A DNA stretch of 23,804 bases, from assembly GCA_947465645.1 (NCBI GenBank), contig CANIBQ010000075.1, positions 1 to 23,804 on the forward strand, read 5' to 3'. The DNA is from Acidobacteriota bacterium (GTDB lineage: Bacteria; Acidobacteriota; Vicinamibacteria; Vicinamibacterales; UBA2999). Both the position numbers and the translations under genes were made by a program. This document shows positions 7,872 through 16,477 of the stretch, one piece after another; position 1 is the stretch's first letter, and each line of letters begins with the position of its first letter. The notes under the pieces are model-generated. The model had not been told where the DNA came from and did no database searches. It worked only from the letters and a program-made list of their open reading frames with translations.

Positions 7872-9785
7872 ATGAAGCAGCCAAACGATGCCGACCTGGG
7901 CATGGACCGCGCCATCAGCCGCCGCGATTTTCTCGACGGCGCCCGCGTGGCTCTTACCGGCTCGGTCGCCTACTCGTGGTTCGAGCAGGCGTCGACGGCG
8001 GCCGAGATGGCGCAAACCCAGCCTTATCCACCTGCTCTGACCGGCCTTCGGGGAACCCATGACGGCGCGTGGGAGGTGGCGCACGCGGTGCGCGACGGCA
8101 AGGCGTGGGACGACGGCGCCACATCCGATACGGGCGAGACCTACGACCTGGTCGTCGTCGGCGGCGGAATCAGCGGTCTTGCGGCCGCCTACTTCTTCCG
8201 CCAGAGATACGGCGCGAACGCCCGCATCCTGGTGCTCGACAATCACGACGACTTCGGCGGGCACGCGAAGCGGAACGAGTTCTCGTCGGCGGGCCGCCTG
8301 CTGATCGGCTACGGCGGCACGCAGGCCATCGAACAGCGCAACGGGTGGAGTCCGGTCGCGCGTGGACTGCGCGACGAACTGGGCATCGACACCGACAAGT
8401 TCTTCGCCGCCGTGGACCAGACGCTCTACATGAAACGTGGCCTCGGTCAGGGCGTCTTCTTCGACCGCGAGACGTGGGGTGCCGACCGCTTGGTCCGCGG
8501 CGGTCGAGGCAATCCGGCGGAGGGGCCGGTGCCGCCCGACAACTGGTGGCGCGAGTTCGCCCGACAAGCGCCCTTCTCGGAGGCTGCCAAGCGTGACTTC
8601 GTCCGTCTGCACGAAGAGCAGACGGACTATCTTCCGGGTCACTCCGTCGACGAGAAGCGGCGGAAGCTGCGCACGATGAGCTATCGCGACTATCTTCTGC
8701 AATACGTCAAGGTCGATCCGCAGGTCGCGGCGTATTTCCAGCAGCGGACCCACTCGGGCCAGGCGATTGGCATCGACGCGGCGCCAGCGGCCTCGGCCGG
8801 CCGCACCTGGCCGGGCCTGCAGGGACTGGGACTTCCGGCGCCCTCTTCGACCGCCCCGGCCGACCCGTACATTTTTCATTTCCCGGATGGCAATGCCTCG
8901 ATCGCCCGCCTGCTGGTGCGGGCAATGGTCCCGAATGTCTCGCCGACGGGTACGACAATGGAAGACATCGTCACCGCGCGATTCGACTACAGCCGTCTCG
9001 ACGAGGCGCGCTCACCCGTGCGCATCCGGCTGAGCAGCACGGTGGTCCGGGTGCGACACGACGGTGAGCCCGACAGCGCCAAGAGCGTCGGCGTCACCTA
9101 CGTTTCGGGTGGCAAGGCTTTCCGGGTCAAGGCTGCACGCTGTGTGCTGGCCTGCTATCACGCGGTCATCCCGCGGCTGTGCCCCGAATTGCCCGCCCGG
9201 CAGCGCGAGGCGCTGGCCTTTGGCGTCAAGGCGCCTCTTGTCTACACCAACGTGCTGCTGCGAAACTGGCGGGCGTTCGAGAAAGCTGGCGTCAGTCATA
9301 TCTACACGCCCAGCGGCTACTATGCGCTGGCGTTTCTGGACTTTCCGGTCACCCTCGGCACGTATCGGTCGTCGCGGTCGCCCGACGAGCCGATTCTGCT
9401 GCACATGGTGCGGGTGCCGTGCGCGCCGGGGCGGCCGCGACGAGATCAACACCGGGCAGGACGGGGCGACCTGCTTCAGACCACCTTCGAGACGTTCGAA
9501 CGGGCTACCCGGGACCTGTTGGGGCGGGCGCTGTCTGCAGGCGGCTTCGATCCCGCGCGCGACATCCAGGGCATCACAGTGAATCGCTGGCCGCACGGCT
9601 ACGCCGACTTCGGCGATCCGCTCACCGATCCCGACTGGCCGGAAGCCGACCGCCCCTGGGTGATCGCGCGCCAGCGGTTCGGGCGCATCGGGATCGCCAA
9701 CTCCGACGCGGCCCACGAAGCCGAGACGCACGCGGCCATCGACCAGGGCCACCGGGCCGTGCAGGAGCTGCTCGCACTGCCGTGA
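7872..9785 (+). CDS. Tat-exported FAD-dependent oxidoreductase (SpdH-like)
   Basis: This 637-residue flavoprotein opens with a twin-arginine signal (SRRDFLDG, residues 17-24). An FAD-binding Rossmann motif follows at 91-105 (YDLVVVGGGISGLAA), with the usual acidic end of the second strand at D123 (VLDNHDDFGGHAKRNEF). The C-terminal NRWPHGYADFGDPL and FGRIGIANSDAAHEA segments complete the FAD fold. The family is often annotated as spermidine dehydrogenase or NAD(P)-binding protein, so an amine or related substrate oxidised in the periplasm is plausible but unproven. ATG 7872 keeps the family-like leader LGMDRAISRRDFL; ATG 7902 is an alternative. It converges on the molybdoenzyme gene with 22 bases between the stops. 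The reading frame is intact throughout. Confidence 0.85.
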   Translation: MKQPNDADLGMDRAISRRDFLDGARVALTGSVAYSWFEQASTAAEMAQTQPYPPALTGLRGTHDGAWEVAHAVRDGKAWDDGATSDTGETYDLVVVGGGISGLAAAYFFRQRYGANARILVLDNHDDFGGHAKRNEFSSAGRLLIGYGGTQAIEQRNGWSPVARGLRDELGIDTDKFFAAVDQTLYMKRGLGQGVFFDRETWGADRLVRGGRGNPAEGPVPPDNWWREFARQAPFSEAAKRDFVRLHEEQTDYLPGHSVDEKRRKLRTMSYRDYLLQYVKVDPQVAAYFQQRTHSGQAIGIDAAPAASAGRTWPGLQGLGLPAPSSTAPADPYIFHFPDGNASIARLLVRAMVPNVSPTGTTMEDIVTARFDYSRLDEARSPVRIRLSSTVVRVRHDGEPDSAKSVGVTYVSGGKAFRVKAARCVLACYHAVIPRLCPELPARQREALAFGVKAPLVYTNVLLRNWRAFEKAGVSHIYTPSGYYALAFLDFPVTLGTYRSSRSPDEPILLHMVRVPCAPGRPRRDQHRAGRGDLLQTTFETFERATRDLLGRALSAGGFDPARDIQGITVNRWPHGYADFGDPLTDPDWPEADRPWVIARQRFGRIGIANSDAAHEAETHAAIDQGHRAVQELLALP

Positions 9786-9807
9786 CCGCCGCGCCACTCC
9801 ACCTCGC

Positions 9808-10941
9808 TCAGACGGCGTCGATGATCACGCGGCGTGTGTAATAGCTCAGGTCGAGGCGACGTGTACGGATGGACGCGTCGCGCACACGGAGCGCGATCGT
9901 GTAGGTGCCCGGCCCCTCTGGTCGCCAGTCGTGCGACCAGAGGCTCCACGCCGCCGTCGACAGCGGCAGTGGGCAGTCGCTGACGGGAACGAACGGCTGT
10001 CCTGGGTTGAACTGTACTTCCACGGCGGAGGTCGGGATGCCGCCCCCCCAGACGATGCCGACCACCCGATAGAACCCACCGTCGCCGGTCTGCCACCTCT
10101 CGACGCGAATCGGCATGGCCGCCGTGTCGATCGCGGGCGGGTCGAAATCGCGGGCGAGGCGTTGGCTGCCTTCCTGGTGAGTGCGCCGCGCGAACTCCAG
10201 CATCTGCGAGGTCGCCGGCGCATCGTCGTCGACCCATTCGAGTGCGGTGACCCACTTGATGGCTGCACACCCGTACCAGCCTGGCACGACCAGACGCACT
10301 GGGCCGCCGTGATCGGGCGAGAGCGGCGCATCGTTCATCGCTGTCGCCAGGAACGCGCCGGTGCGGACCAAGTCGTCATGCGAAAACGCCCAGCTGGCCC
10401 CGGCGATCGACGTCCGCCAGGGATGCGTGGAATCGTCCTCGCCCACGACGAGCAATCGCCGTCCTGACGATACGGCGTTCAAGCGATCGAGCAGCGTCAG
10501 AACCGGCACGCCGTCCCATCGCGCGACGCTCATCAAGCCGAATGGCTCGACGTTGCCGGCGCATTCCAGCAGGTGCGCGCCCTGCGGTCTGATGAACGGT
10601 GCGAGCCGGTCGGGCGTCACCGACTGGGCGGCCATCGCGGGACCGCTGACCCGAATCGGCCAGGCTGGTCCTCGGGCGAGGCTGGTCGTGGCCCGCGTGC
10701 GGACGAAGAATCGGCTGGTCGGCGTGACCAGCGTCTCGGATGTCAACGACGACAAGTCGGTGAACTGCCTGGCGTCGAGGCCGGCTCCGGCCGGTGACTG
10801 GACCGGCACCGGACGGGGGTCGCGATCCAGGAAGGGGATTCGAGCGAGCAGACGCGCGACGGGCTGCGCCGCCGTCGAACGGCCCAGGACGCAACCTGCC
10901 AGCACTGAACCCGTGCCTGTGAGCAGCGCGCGACGCCGCAT
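9808..10941 (-). CDS. Exported sulfite-oxidase-fold molybdopterin oxidoreductase
   Basis: This 377-residue protein belongs to the sulfite oxidase family. The N-terminus carries arginines followed by a hydrophobic stretch and a lipobox-like LAGC (C17), so it may be a Tat-exported lipoprotein. The molybdopterin-binding domain (about 60-260) contains C127 in LLECAGN, the expected cysteine ligand of molybdenum, then RWDGVPVLTLLD and the HGGPVRLVVPGWYGCAAIKW signature. The C-terminal part (about 265-377) fits the Mo-co dimerisation domain. No haem-binding site is present, so a separate electron acceptor is needed; the cytochrome domain of the nearby quinoprotein is one conceivable partner. It is divergent from the TonB receptor across 267 bases. 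Substrate is unknown; homologues oxidise sulfite or reduce oxidised methionine. Confidence 0.88.
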   Translation of the reverse strand: MRRRALLTGTGSVLAGCVLGRSTAAQPVARLLARIPFLDRDPRPVPVQSPAGAGLDARQFTDLSSLTSETLVTPTSRFFVRTRATTSLARGPAWPIRVSGPAMAAQSVTPDRLAPFIRPQGAHLLECAGNVEPFGLMSVARWDGVPVLTLLDRLNAVSSGRRLLVVGEDDSTHPWRTSIAGASWAFSHDDLVRTGAFLATAMNDAPLSPDHGGPVRLVVPGWYGCAAIKWVTALEWVDDDAPATSQMLEFARRTHQEGSQRLARDFDPPAIDTAAMPIRVERWQTGDGGFYRVVGIVWGGGIPTSAVEVQFNPGQPFVPVSDCPLPLSTAAWSLWSHDWRPEGPGTYTIALRVRDASIRTRRLDLSYYTRRVIIDAV

Positions 10942-11027
10942 TCGGAGATGATACGCGACGTTTCGCCTACAGGCGGGCGCACCGCCTCGCCACTGCCACC
11001 TGGCGTCACTCGTCCCTCGTCGACGCC

Positions 11028-11040
11028 GTTGGTCCCAAAT
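11028..11040. promoter_or_regulatory. Shared palindromic motif GTTGGTCCCAAAT, copy 2
   Basis: This is identical to 7748-7760 and is followed almost directly by CCTTGCG (11042-11048). It lies 168 bases upstream of the TonB receptor start, in the region divergent from the molybdoenzyme gene, so it could serve either gene. A joint operator with the first copy is inferred from identity, palindromic form and position. Confidence 0.45.
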
Positions 11041-11093
11041 CCCTTGCGTCTCACGAAATGTCTAGGCACTCTTCCGCCCGGTCTGGCCCGATG

Positions 11094-11110
11094 GCCGGTC
11101 CGAGACCGGC
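11094..11110. promoter_or_regulatory. Perfect 7-bp hairpin in the TonB receptor leader
   Basis: GCCGGTC and GACCGGC form a perfect dyad around CGA. It lies about 100 bases before the receptor start and is not followed by a T-run, so it is not a classical terminator. It could be an operator or a 5' leader hairpin. Chance occurrence is possible in GC-rich DNA. Confidence 0.3.
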
Positions 11111-11208
11111 GCCCTGTTCCTGATGGTCCGACACAGACGGGCAGTTGCCGGGGGGCGGGTCATCGCGGGTGACTCTGCGTCTGCCGAGTGAAGAAGCGAG
11201 GGGGAGCG

Positions 11209-13986
11209 ATGCCGGCAAAGGTTGCAGTCATGCAGAAGCTCAGAGTGGGCGTGGCGCTCGCGAGGTTTGGTGGGATCCTCTTGCTCGGCCTCGCCACGGC
11301 GGGCGTGGCGACCGCACAGGTCTCCAGAGGGGGCGTCCGTGGGTTCGTGCGCGACGAGTCGCGCGCTGTCCTGCCGGGCGTGACGGTGGAAGTCTCGGGG
11401 CCCACGATCATCGGCGGCGTAGCCTCTGGCACCTCCGACACGCAAGGCCTGTATCGGGTCGACAACCTGCCCGTTGGCGTCTACACGGTGACCTTCTCGA
11501 TGGCCGGCTTCAAGACCGTGCGTCGTGAGGGCATCCGTGTGGAGGCCGGGCGCACCATCGAGCTCGAACAGCAGCTGGAGATCGGTGCGGTTGAGGAAAC
11601 CCTCACCGTGACGGGTGCGTCACCGGTAATCGACGCCACGCACGCCGGCACCAGCACGAACTTCAATCGGGACACGCTCGAGAACATTCCCTCGGCGCGG
11701 ACGCAGTACTTCGACGTCGTGCCCTACGCCACCGGGGCGACGCAGACATCGGGCAACGTCGGGTCGAACGGCGCGTTCAACATCTTCGGCTCCGACTCCT
11801 ACCAGAACGCCATCCAGTATGACGGGATAGACATCTCGTCGCCCAACTTCGGCGGCTCGTACGACTGGCCGAACTACGACATGATGGCCGAACTGCAGAT
11901 TAAGTCGGTCGGCGCAAGTGCCGAGCAGGCAGGCTTCCAGGGCGGCGTCATCAACCTGGTGCTGAAGTCCGGGACCAACCAGTACAAAGGTGCGGGCGCG
12001 TTCTACGGGCAATACAACGCGCTGCAGTCCAACAACACGCCGAAGGAGAAGTACCCGAGGTTCACCGACTACCGCAACGACTTCAACTACTCGATCGGCG
12101 CGCCGATCCTCAAGGATCGTCTTTGGGGTCTGTACATCTCCGAGCACATCAGGCACAAGCGCAGCGACACGATTGGGGTGCCGCCCGATCGACCCAACAA
12201 CACCAGGATCTGGCGGCCATTCCTCAAGCTGGATGCCCGTCTCAGCAGCAACGACAACGTGAGCATCCACTACAACGACTGCCGAGACTACTGGGAGTAC
12301 GGGACGGGCGTCACCAGGCCGCCGGAGACCGCCAGTGTCGAAATCGGCCACGACCCGGTGCTCACCGCGGGATGGACGCACGTCTTCGGGAGCTCGATGC
12401 TGCTCGAGACCAGGGCCGGCGGGATCTTTGTCCGCAAGGACTACCTGCCGACCAGTGGGGACTACATCACGCCTGGCCGCATCGACCTCGCCACCGGCAA
12501 CGCCTCAGTGAATCGCGTCGAAGCGGCGGCGCGTGACCACCAGAACAAAATGAGCATCAACGTCAAGCTGAGCGCGCTGGTGCAGGACTTCATCAAGGGG
12601 TCGCACGACTTCAAGTTCGGGGTCCAGACCACGCCGTGGAATAGCTCGTCCTATCGTGGCGCCTACGCGAGCAACCAGCTCCTCTACGATCTGGCCGGCG
12701 CGCCGTATTACGCGTTGACACAGGAGCCATATGCCCTGGCTGGCGAGATGCCGACGTATGGAGCCTTTGCCCAGGACGACTGGACGATCACCGACCGCCT
12801 GACCTTGAATCTGGGTCTTCGATACGATTCCCTCACTGCGAACATTCCCGGAGTGGATCAGCTCGACGGGGAGCTGAAGCCGACCGGCAGGTCCTTCGGC
12901 GGCATCGACGACGTGATCTCGTTCAAGACGTGGTCGCCACGGCTCGGATTCGCGCTGAAGGCCAACAGCTCCGGAACGACGGTCCTCAAGGGCCACTGGG
13001 GGCGCTATTACGGCAAGCTGATCTCGGGCGGCTTCCAGTCGCTCTCACCCGGGAACAGCCCCTATCGGGCGTTCTTCTACAATCCGACGACCAGAGCCTA
13101 CGACATCCCGTACTACACCATCGATCCCAAGGCGAACTTCAGTGTCGATCCGAATCTGAAGAACCAGTACACCGATCAGGTCTACTTCGGTATCGAGCAG
13201 CAGATACAACCGAGCTTCGGCGTCAACGCGTCGTTCGTCTACAAGAAGGAGAACGACTTCGTCCGGTTGAAGGACGTCGGCGGTACCTATGCACCACGGA
13301 CCATCACCGACGAGTTCAACGGCCGCACGCAGCAGCTGACGGTCTTCGACATGGTGTCGCCGTCGTCCGCCAGTGTGTTTCAGGTCACCAACCGAAACGA
13401 CCTCGATCAGGATTACAAGTCGTTCGTGGTCGAGGCCAACAAGCGCTTCTCGACTAGCTGGCAGATGATTGCGTCGTACCAGTGGCAGCGGAATCTGATC
13501 TACGCCGACGGCACGCTGGCCAGGCAGCAGTTCGGCGGCCTCAACCGCAACGGCTTCGGCCGCGACCCGAACGACCTGACCAATGCCTACGGCCGATCAT
13601 CGGTGGACAACACTCACGGTGTCCGGTTCACGGGAACCTGGCAGGCGCCCCTCGGCATCACCGCCGGCGTGCGCTACCTCTTCGAGTCGGGTCGCCCATA
13701 CGGCCGGCTCATCAACGTGAGGCTCCCGCAGGGAGTGCGGCGTGTGCTAGCGGACGAGCGTGGCTCGTTCAACCTGCCCGACAACCATCAGCTTGGGCTG
13801 CGCTTGGACAAGGCCTTCTCATTGGGCAGCGACCGCCGGCTCCGTTTTTCCCTCGACGTCATCAACCTGCTCAACAGCGACACGCCGACCACCCTCAGGA
13901 ACAACAGCTCGCAGGCCCGCTTCGGGGACAGCCTGAACGTGGTCTTCCCGCGCCGCGGCCAAATCGGCATTCGGATCGACTTCTAA
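11209..13986 (+). CDS. TonB-dependent outer-membrane receptor
   Basis: This 925-residue protein has a signal peptide ending near ATAQ, then a carboxypeptidase-regulatory-like beta-sandwich (about 30-115; VRGFVRDESRAVLPGVTVEV, VYTVTFSMAGFKTV). A plug domain follows, with QYDGIDISSPNFGGSYDWPN and GGVINLVLKSGTNQYKG. The rest is a long beta-barrel with typical strands (LTLNLGLRYDSL, WSPRLGFALKANSSGTTVLKG). It ends in an aromatic residue (IGIRIDF), as outer-membrane barrels do. The ATG at 11209 was chosen because GAGGGGGA lies just upstream; a GTG at 11188 would add seven residues. The ligand is unknown. The quinoprotein and cupin genes downstream suggest it imports a substrate, product or cofactor for that pathway, which is inference. 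The barrel shows no breaks. Confidence 0.92.
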   Translation: MPAKVAVMQKLRVGVALARFGGILLLGLATAGVATAQVSRGGVRGFVRDESRAVLPGVTVEVSGPTIIGGVASGTSDTQGLYRVDNLPVGVYTVTFSMAGFKTVRREGIRVEAGRTIELEQQLEIGAVEETLTVTGASPVIDATHAGTSTNFNRDTLENIPSARTQYFDVVPYATGATQTSGNVGSNGAFNIFGSDSYQNAIQYDGIDISSPNFGGSYDWPNYDMMAELQIKSVGASAEQAGFQGGVINLVLKSGTNQYKGAGAFYGQYNALQSNNTPKEKYPRFTDYRNDFNYSIGAPILKDRLWGLYISEHIRHKRSDTIGVPPDRPNNTRIWRPFLKLDARLSSNDNVSIHYNDCRDYWEYGTGVTRPPETASVEIGHDPVLTAGWTHVFGSSMLLETRAGGIFVRKDYLPTSGDYITPGRIDLATGNASVNRVEAAARDHQNKMSINVKLSALVQDFIKGSHDFKFGVQTTPWNSSSYRGAYASNQLLYDLAGAPYYALTQEPYALAGEMPTYGAFAQDDWTITDRLTLNLGLRYDSLTANIPGVDQLDGELKPTGRSFGGIDDVISFKTWSPRLGFALKANSSGTTVLKGHWGRYYGKLISGGFQSLSPGNSPYRAFFYNPTTRAYDIPYYTIDPKANFSVDPNLKNQYTDQVYFGIEQQIQPSFGVNASFVYKKENDFVRLKDVGGTYAPRTITDEFNGRTQQLTVFDMVSPSSASVFQVTNRNDLDQDYKSFVVEANKRFSTSWQMIASYQWQRNLIYADGTLARQQFGGLNRNGFGRDPNDLTNAYGRSSVDNTHGVRFTGTWQAPLGITAGVRYLFESGRPYGRLINVRLPQGVRRVLADERGSFNLPDNHQLGLRLDKAFSLGSDRRLRFSLDVINLLNSDTPTTLRNNSSQARFGDSLNVVFPRRGQIGIRIDF

Positions 13987-14080
13987 CGGGTTCGCTCGCA
14001 GGGATGGCCCGGGGCGGCAATTGACCACGCAGTGCGCGGGGGGCGACTAGGGGCGCCGTGCGCGTGAAGGAGACACTCTG

Positions 14081-16477
14081 GTGACGAGCACCTCATGGCG
14101 AACGATGCGGGCGGCGACACTTCTCGGCTTAGCCGCGTCCGCCGGCCTGCTGGCTCAGGGCGCTCGAGGCACCGGCGGCGGCGAGTGGCGTTACTACACC
14201 GGGGACCTCGGTTCGACGCGCTATTCGCCACTCGCGCAGATCACGGCTGACAGCGTCAGGAACCTGCGGGTGGTCTGGCGGCGCACGGCGGTGGATCCCG
14301 AACTGCGGCAGGCGTTCCCCGATGCCACCCCATCGAACTACCTGCGATCGACGCCAATCGTCGCGGACGGCGTGCTGTACGCGCCGAATGCGATGGGGTT
14401 CCTCGAAGCGTTCGACGCCGCCAGTGGGAAGCTGCTTTGGAAGCAGAGGCCGTTTGCGCCGACGCTGCGTGAGGTGGCGGGCCAGAGCACACGGGGGGCG
14501 ACCTACTGGAGCAGCGGTTCGGATGCGCGCGTGCTGCTCGTTCGCGGCAGCTACCTGTACGCACTCAATGCCAAGACCGGCGCGCTCGTTCGCGATTTCG
14601 GCCTCAAGGGGCGCACGGATCTGCGCCGCGAGACGCGCGAGAACGTCCCGTTCTTTTCGTGGACCGGGCCCATCGTCGTGAACGACGTCGTGGTCATCGG
14701 CGGAAACGGCGGCGGCCTTGCCGGGGGCGGATACGGCGATGGCGGCTTCATCAAGGAGTCGTCACCGGAGGACATCCGCGGATACGACGTGCGAACGGGC
14801 AAGCACCTGTGGACCTTCAACGTAGTTCCGCGCCCCGGCGAGCACGGCAACGACACCTGGGGCGACGACTCTTGGAAAGTCGCGGGCAACCTCGGGTCGT
14901 GGAGTCCGCTGAGCGGCGATGAAGAACTCGGGCACGTCTACGTACCGCTCACCGCTCCGCCGGTGTCGTACTACGGAGGGTGGCGGCCCGGCGACAACCT
15001 CTTCTCGAACAGCCTGGTCGCCATCGACGTCAAGACCGGCAAGCGGGTCTGGCACTTCCAGATGGTTCACCACGACCTGTGGGAGTACGACACCGTCGGA
15101 TCGCCTGTGGTTGGCGACATCACGGTGAACGGGAAGCGGATCAAGGCGGTGATGCAGCCGAGCAAGACCGGGTTTCTCTACACGTTCGATCGAGTCACGG
15201 GCACCCCCGTCTGGCCGATCGAAGAGCGGCCGGTTCCGCAGTCGACCGTACCTGGAGAACGCACGTCCCCCACGCAACCGTTTCCGACCAAGCCACCGCC
15301 CTTCGAACGTATCGGGCTGACCGAAGACGATCTGATCGACTTCACGCCGGAGCTCCGCAAGCAGGCGCTCGAGATCACGCGACCGTTCGTGATGGGACCA
15401 ATATTCACGCCGCCGTCGCTCAGGAGTGAAGAACCGGGCGGGAAGCTCGGCACCCTGATGGCGCCCGGTTGGTACGGGGGCTCCAACTGGAACACTGGCG
15501 CCTTCGATCCCGAAACCGGTATCTACTACGCGGTCTCGCACACCATTCCCAATGTCTACGACCTGGTGCCGCCTGCGCCTGGCCAGCGGGCGACCCTCGC
15601 CTACTCGATCGACGGTGGCCGCGGCGGCCGGCACACTGATATCAAGGGGCCCCAGGGCCTGCCGGTGACCAAGCCGCCGTACGGTCGTATCACGGCAATC
15701 GACATGAACCGCGGTGAACACGTCTGGATGGTTGCCAACGGCGATGGCCCGAGGGATCATCCCCTGCTGAAGCACTTGAACCTGCCGCCGCTTGGTATTG
15801 CTGGCCGGCCCGCTGCGCTCCTGACCAAGACCCTGCTCTTCCTCGGTGAGAGCAGCGACTCGTTGTTTGGCGGCAATCAGTCGAACTCGTCGGGCAGGAA
15901 GTTCCGGGCCTACGACAAGGCCACGGGCAAGGTGCTGTGGGAAACCGAGTTGCCCGGTGGGACCACCGGCGCGCCGATGACCTACATGGCCGGCGGCGTG
16001 CAGTACATCGTCGTTCCGATCGGCTCGAAGGACAGTCCGGCCGAGTGGGTGGCGCTTGCCCTCTCGGGCGCACCGGTGTCGTTGACGACGAAGTTGGCAC
16101 CCACGCTACCGTGGGGGCCGAAGCGCCAGCTGACCGACGGCAGCTACAGTGCCGAGCAGGCCGCACGCGGCGCCGGCCTCTACGCCACATCCTGCGGCGG
16201 CTGTCACGGCGCGAATCTGACGGGCGGCGCATACGGCGTGTCAATCGCCGGCGACCGCTTCGTGTCCGGCCTGCGGGGCAAGCCCGTGCGTGATCTGTAC
16301 AGTCGTATCATCACCACGATGCCCCCGAGCAATCCCGGCAGTCTGTCGGAGCGCCAGGTGCTGGACATCGTGGCCCACATACTCAAAGCCAACGGGTTCC
16401 CGGCTGGGCCGCGAGCGCTGACGCAGGCCAGCGACCTCAACGACCTGGGACTTCCTGCCACGGACACGAAACGATGA
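14081..16477 (+). CDS. PQQ-dependent dehydrogenase with C-terminal cytochrome c
   Basis: This 798-residue exported quinohaemoprotein has a signal peptide (about 1-29), a PQQ beta-propeller (about 36-670) of the glucose/quinate/alcohol dehydrogenase type, and a cytochrome c domain with C705-G-G-C708-H709 and a likely axial Met747 (TTMPPSN). Propeller landmarks include WRYYTGDLGSTRYSPL, HHDLWEYD (331-337), SKTGFLYTFDRVTG (K362) and WPIEERPVPQS. E335 stands where I recall the catalytic Asp of membrane glucose dehydrogenase (HHDLWDMD); the spacing to K362 is conserved. It should oxidise an alcohol or sugar in the periplasm and pass electrons through haem to the respiratory chain. AAGGAG at 14067-14072 supports the GTG start. 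The stop overlaps the cupin start. The substrate is unresolved. Confidence 0.92.
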   Translation: MTSTSWRTMRAATLLGLAASAGLLAQGARGTGGGEWRYYTGDLGSTRYSPLAQITADSVRNLRVVWRRTAVDPELRQAFPDATPSNYLRSTPIVADGVLYAPNAMGFLEAFDAASGKLLWKQRPFAPTLREVAGQSTRGATYWSSGSDARVLLVRGSYLYALNAKTGALVRDFGLKGRTDLRRETRENVPFFSWTGPIVVNDVVVIGGNGGGLAGGGYGDGGFIKESSPEDIRGYDVRTGKHLWTFNVVPRPGEHGNDTWGDDSWKVAGNLGSWSPLSGDEELGHVYVPLTAPPVSYYGGWRPGDNLFSNSLVAIDVKTGKRVWHFQMVHHDLWEYDTVGSPVVGDITVNGKRIKAVMQPSKTGFLYTFDRVTGTPVWPIEERPVPQSTVPGERTSPTQPFPTKPPPFERIGLTEDDLIDFTPELRKQALEITRPFVMGPIFTPPSLRSEEPGGKLGTLMAPGWYGGSNWNTGAFDPETGIYYAVSHTIPNVYDLVPPAPGQRATLAYSIDGGRGGRHTDIKGPQGLPVTKPPYGRITAIDMNRGEHVWMVANGDGPRDHPLLKHLNLPPLGIAGRPAALLTKTLLFLGESSDSLFGGNQSNSSGRKFRAYDKATGKVLWETELPGGTTGAPMTYMAGGVQYIVVPIGSKDSPAEWVALALSGAPVSLTTKLAPTLPWGPKRQLTDGSYSAEQAARGAGLYATSCGGCHGANLTGGAYGVSIAGDRFVSGLRGKPVRDLYSRIITTMPPSNPGSLSERQVLDIVAHILKANGFPAGPRALTQASDLNDLGLPATDTKR

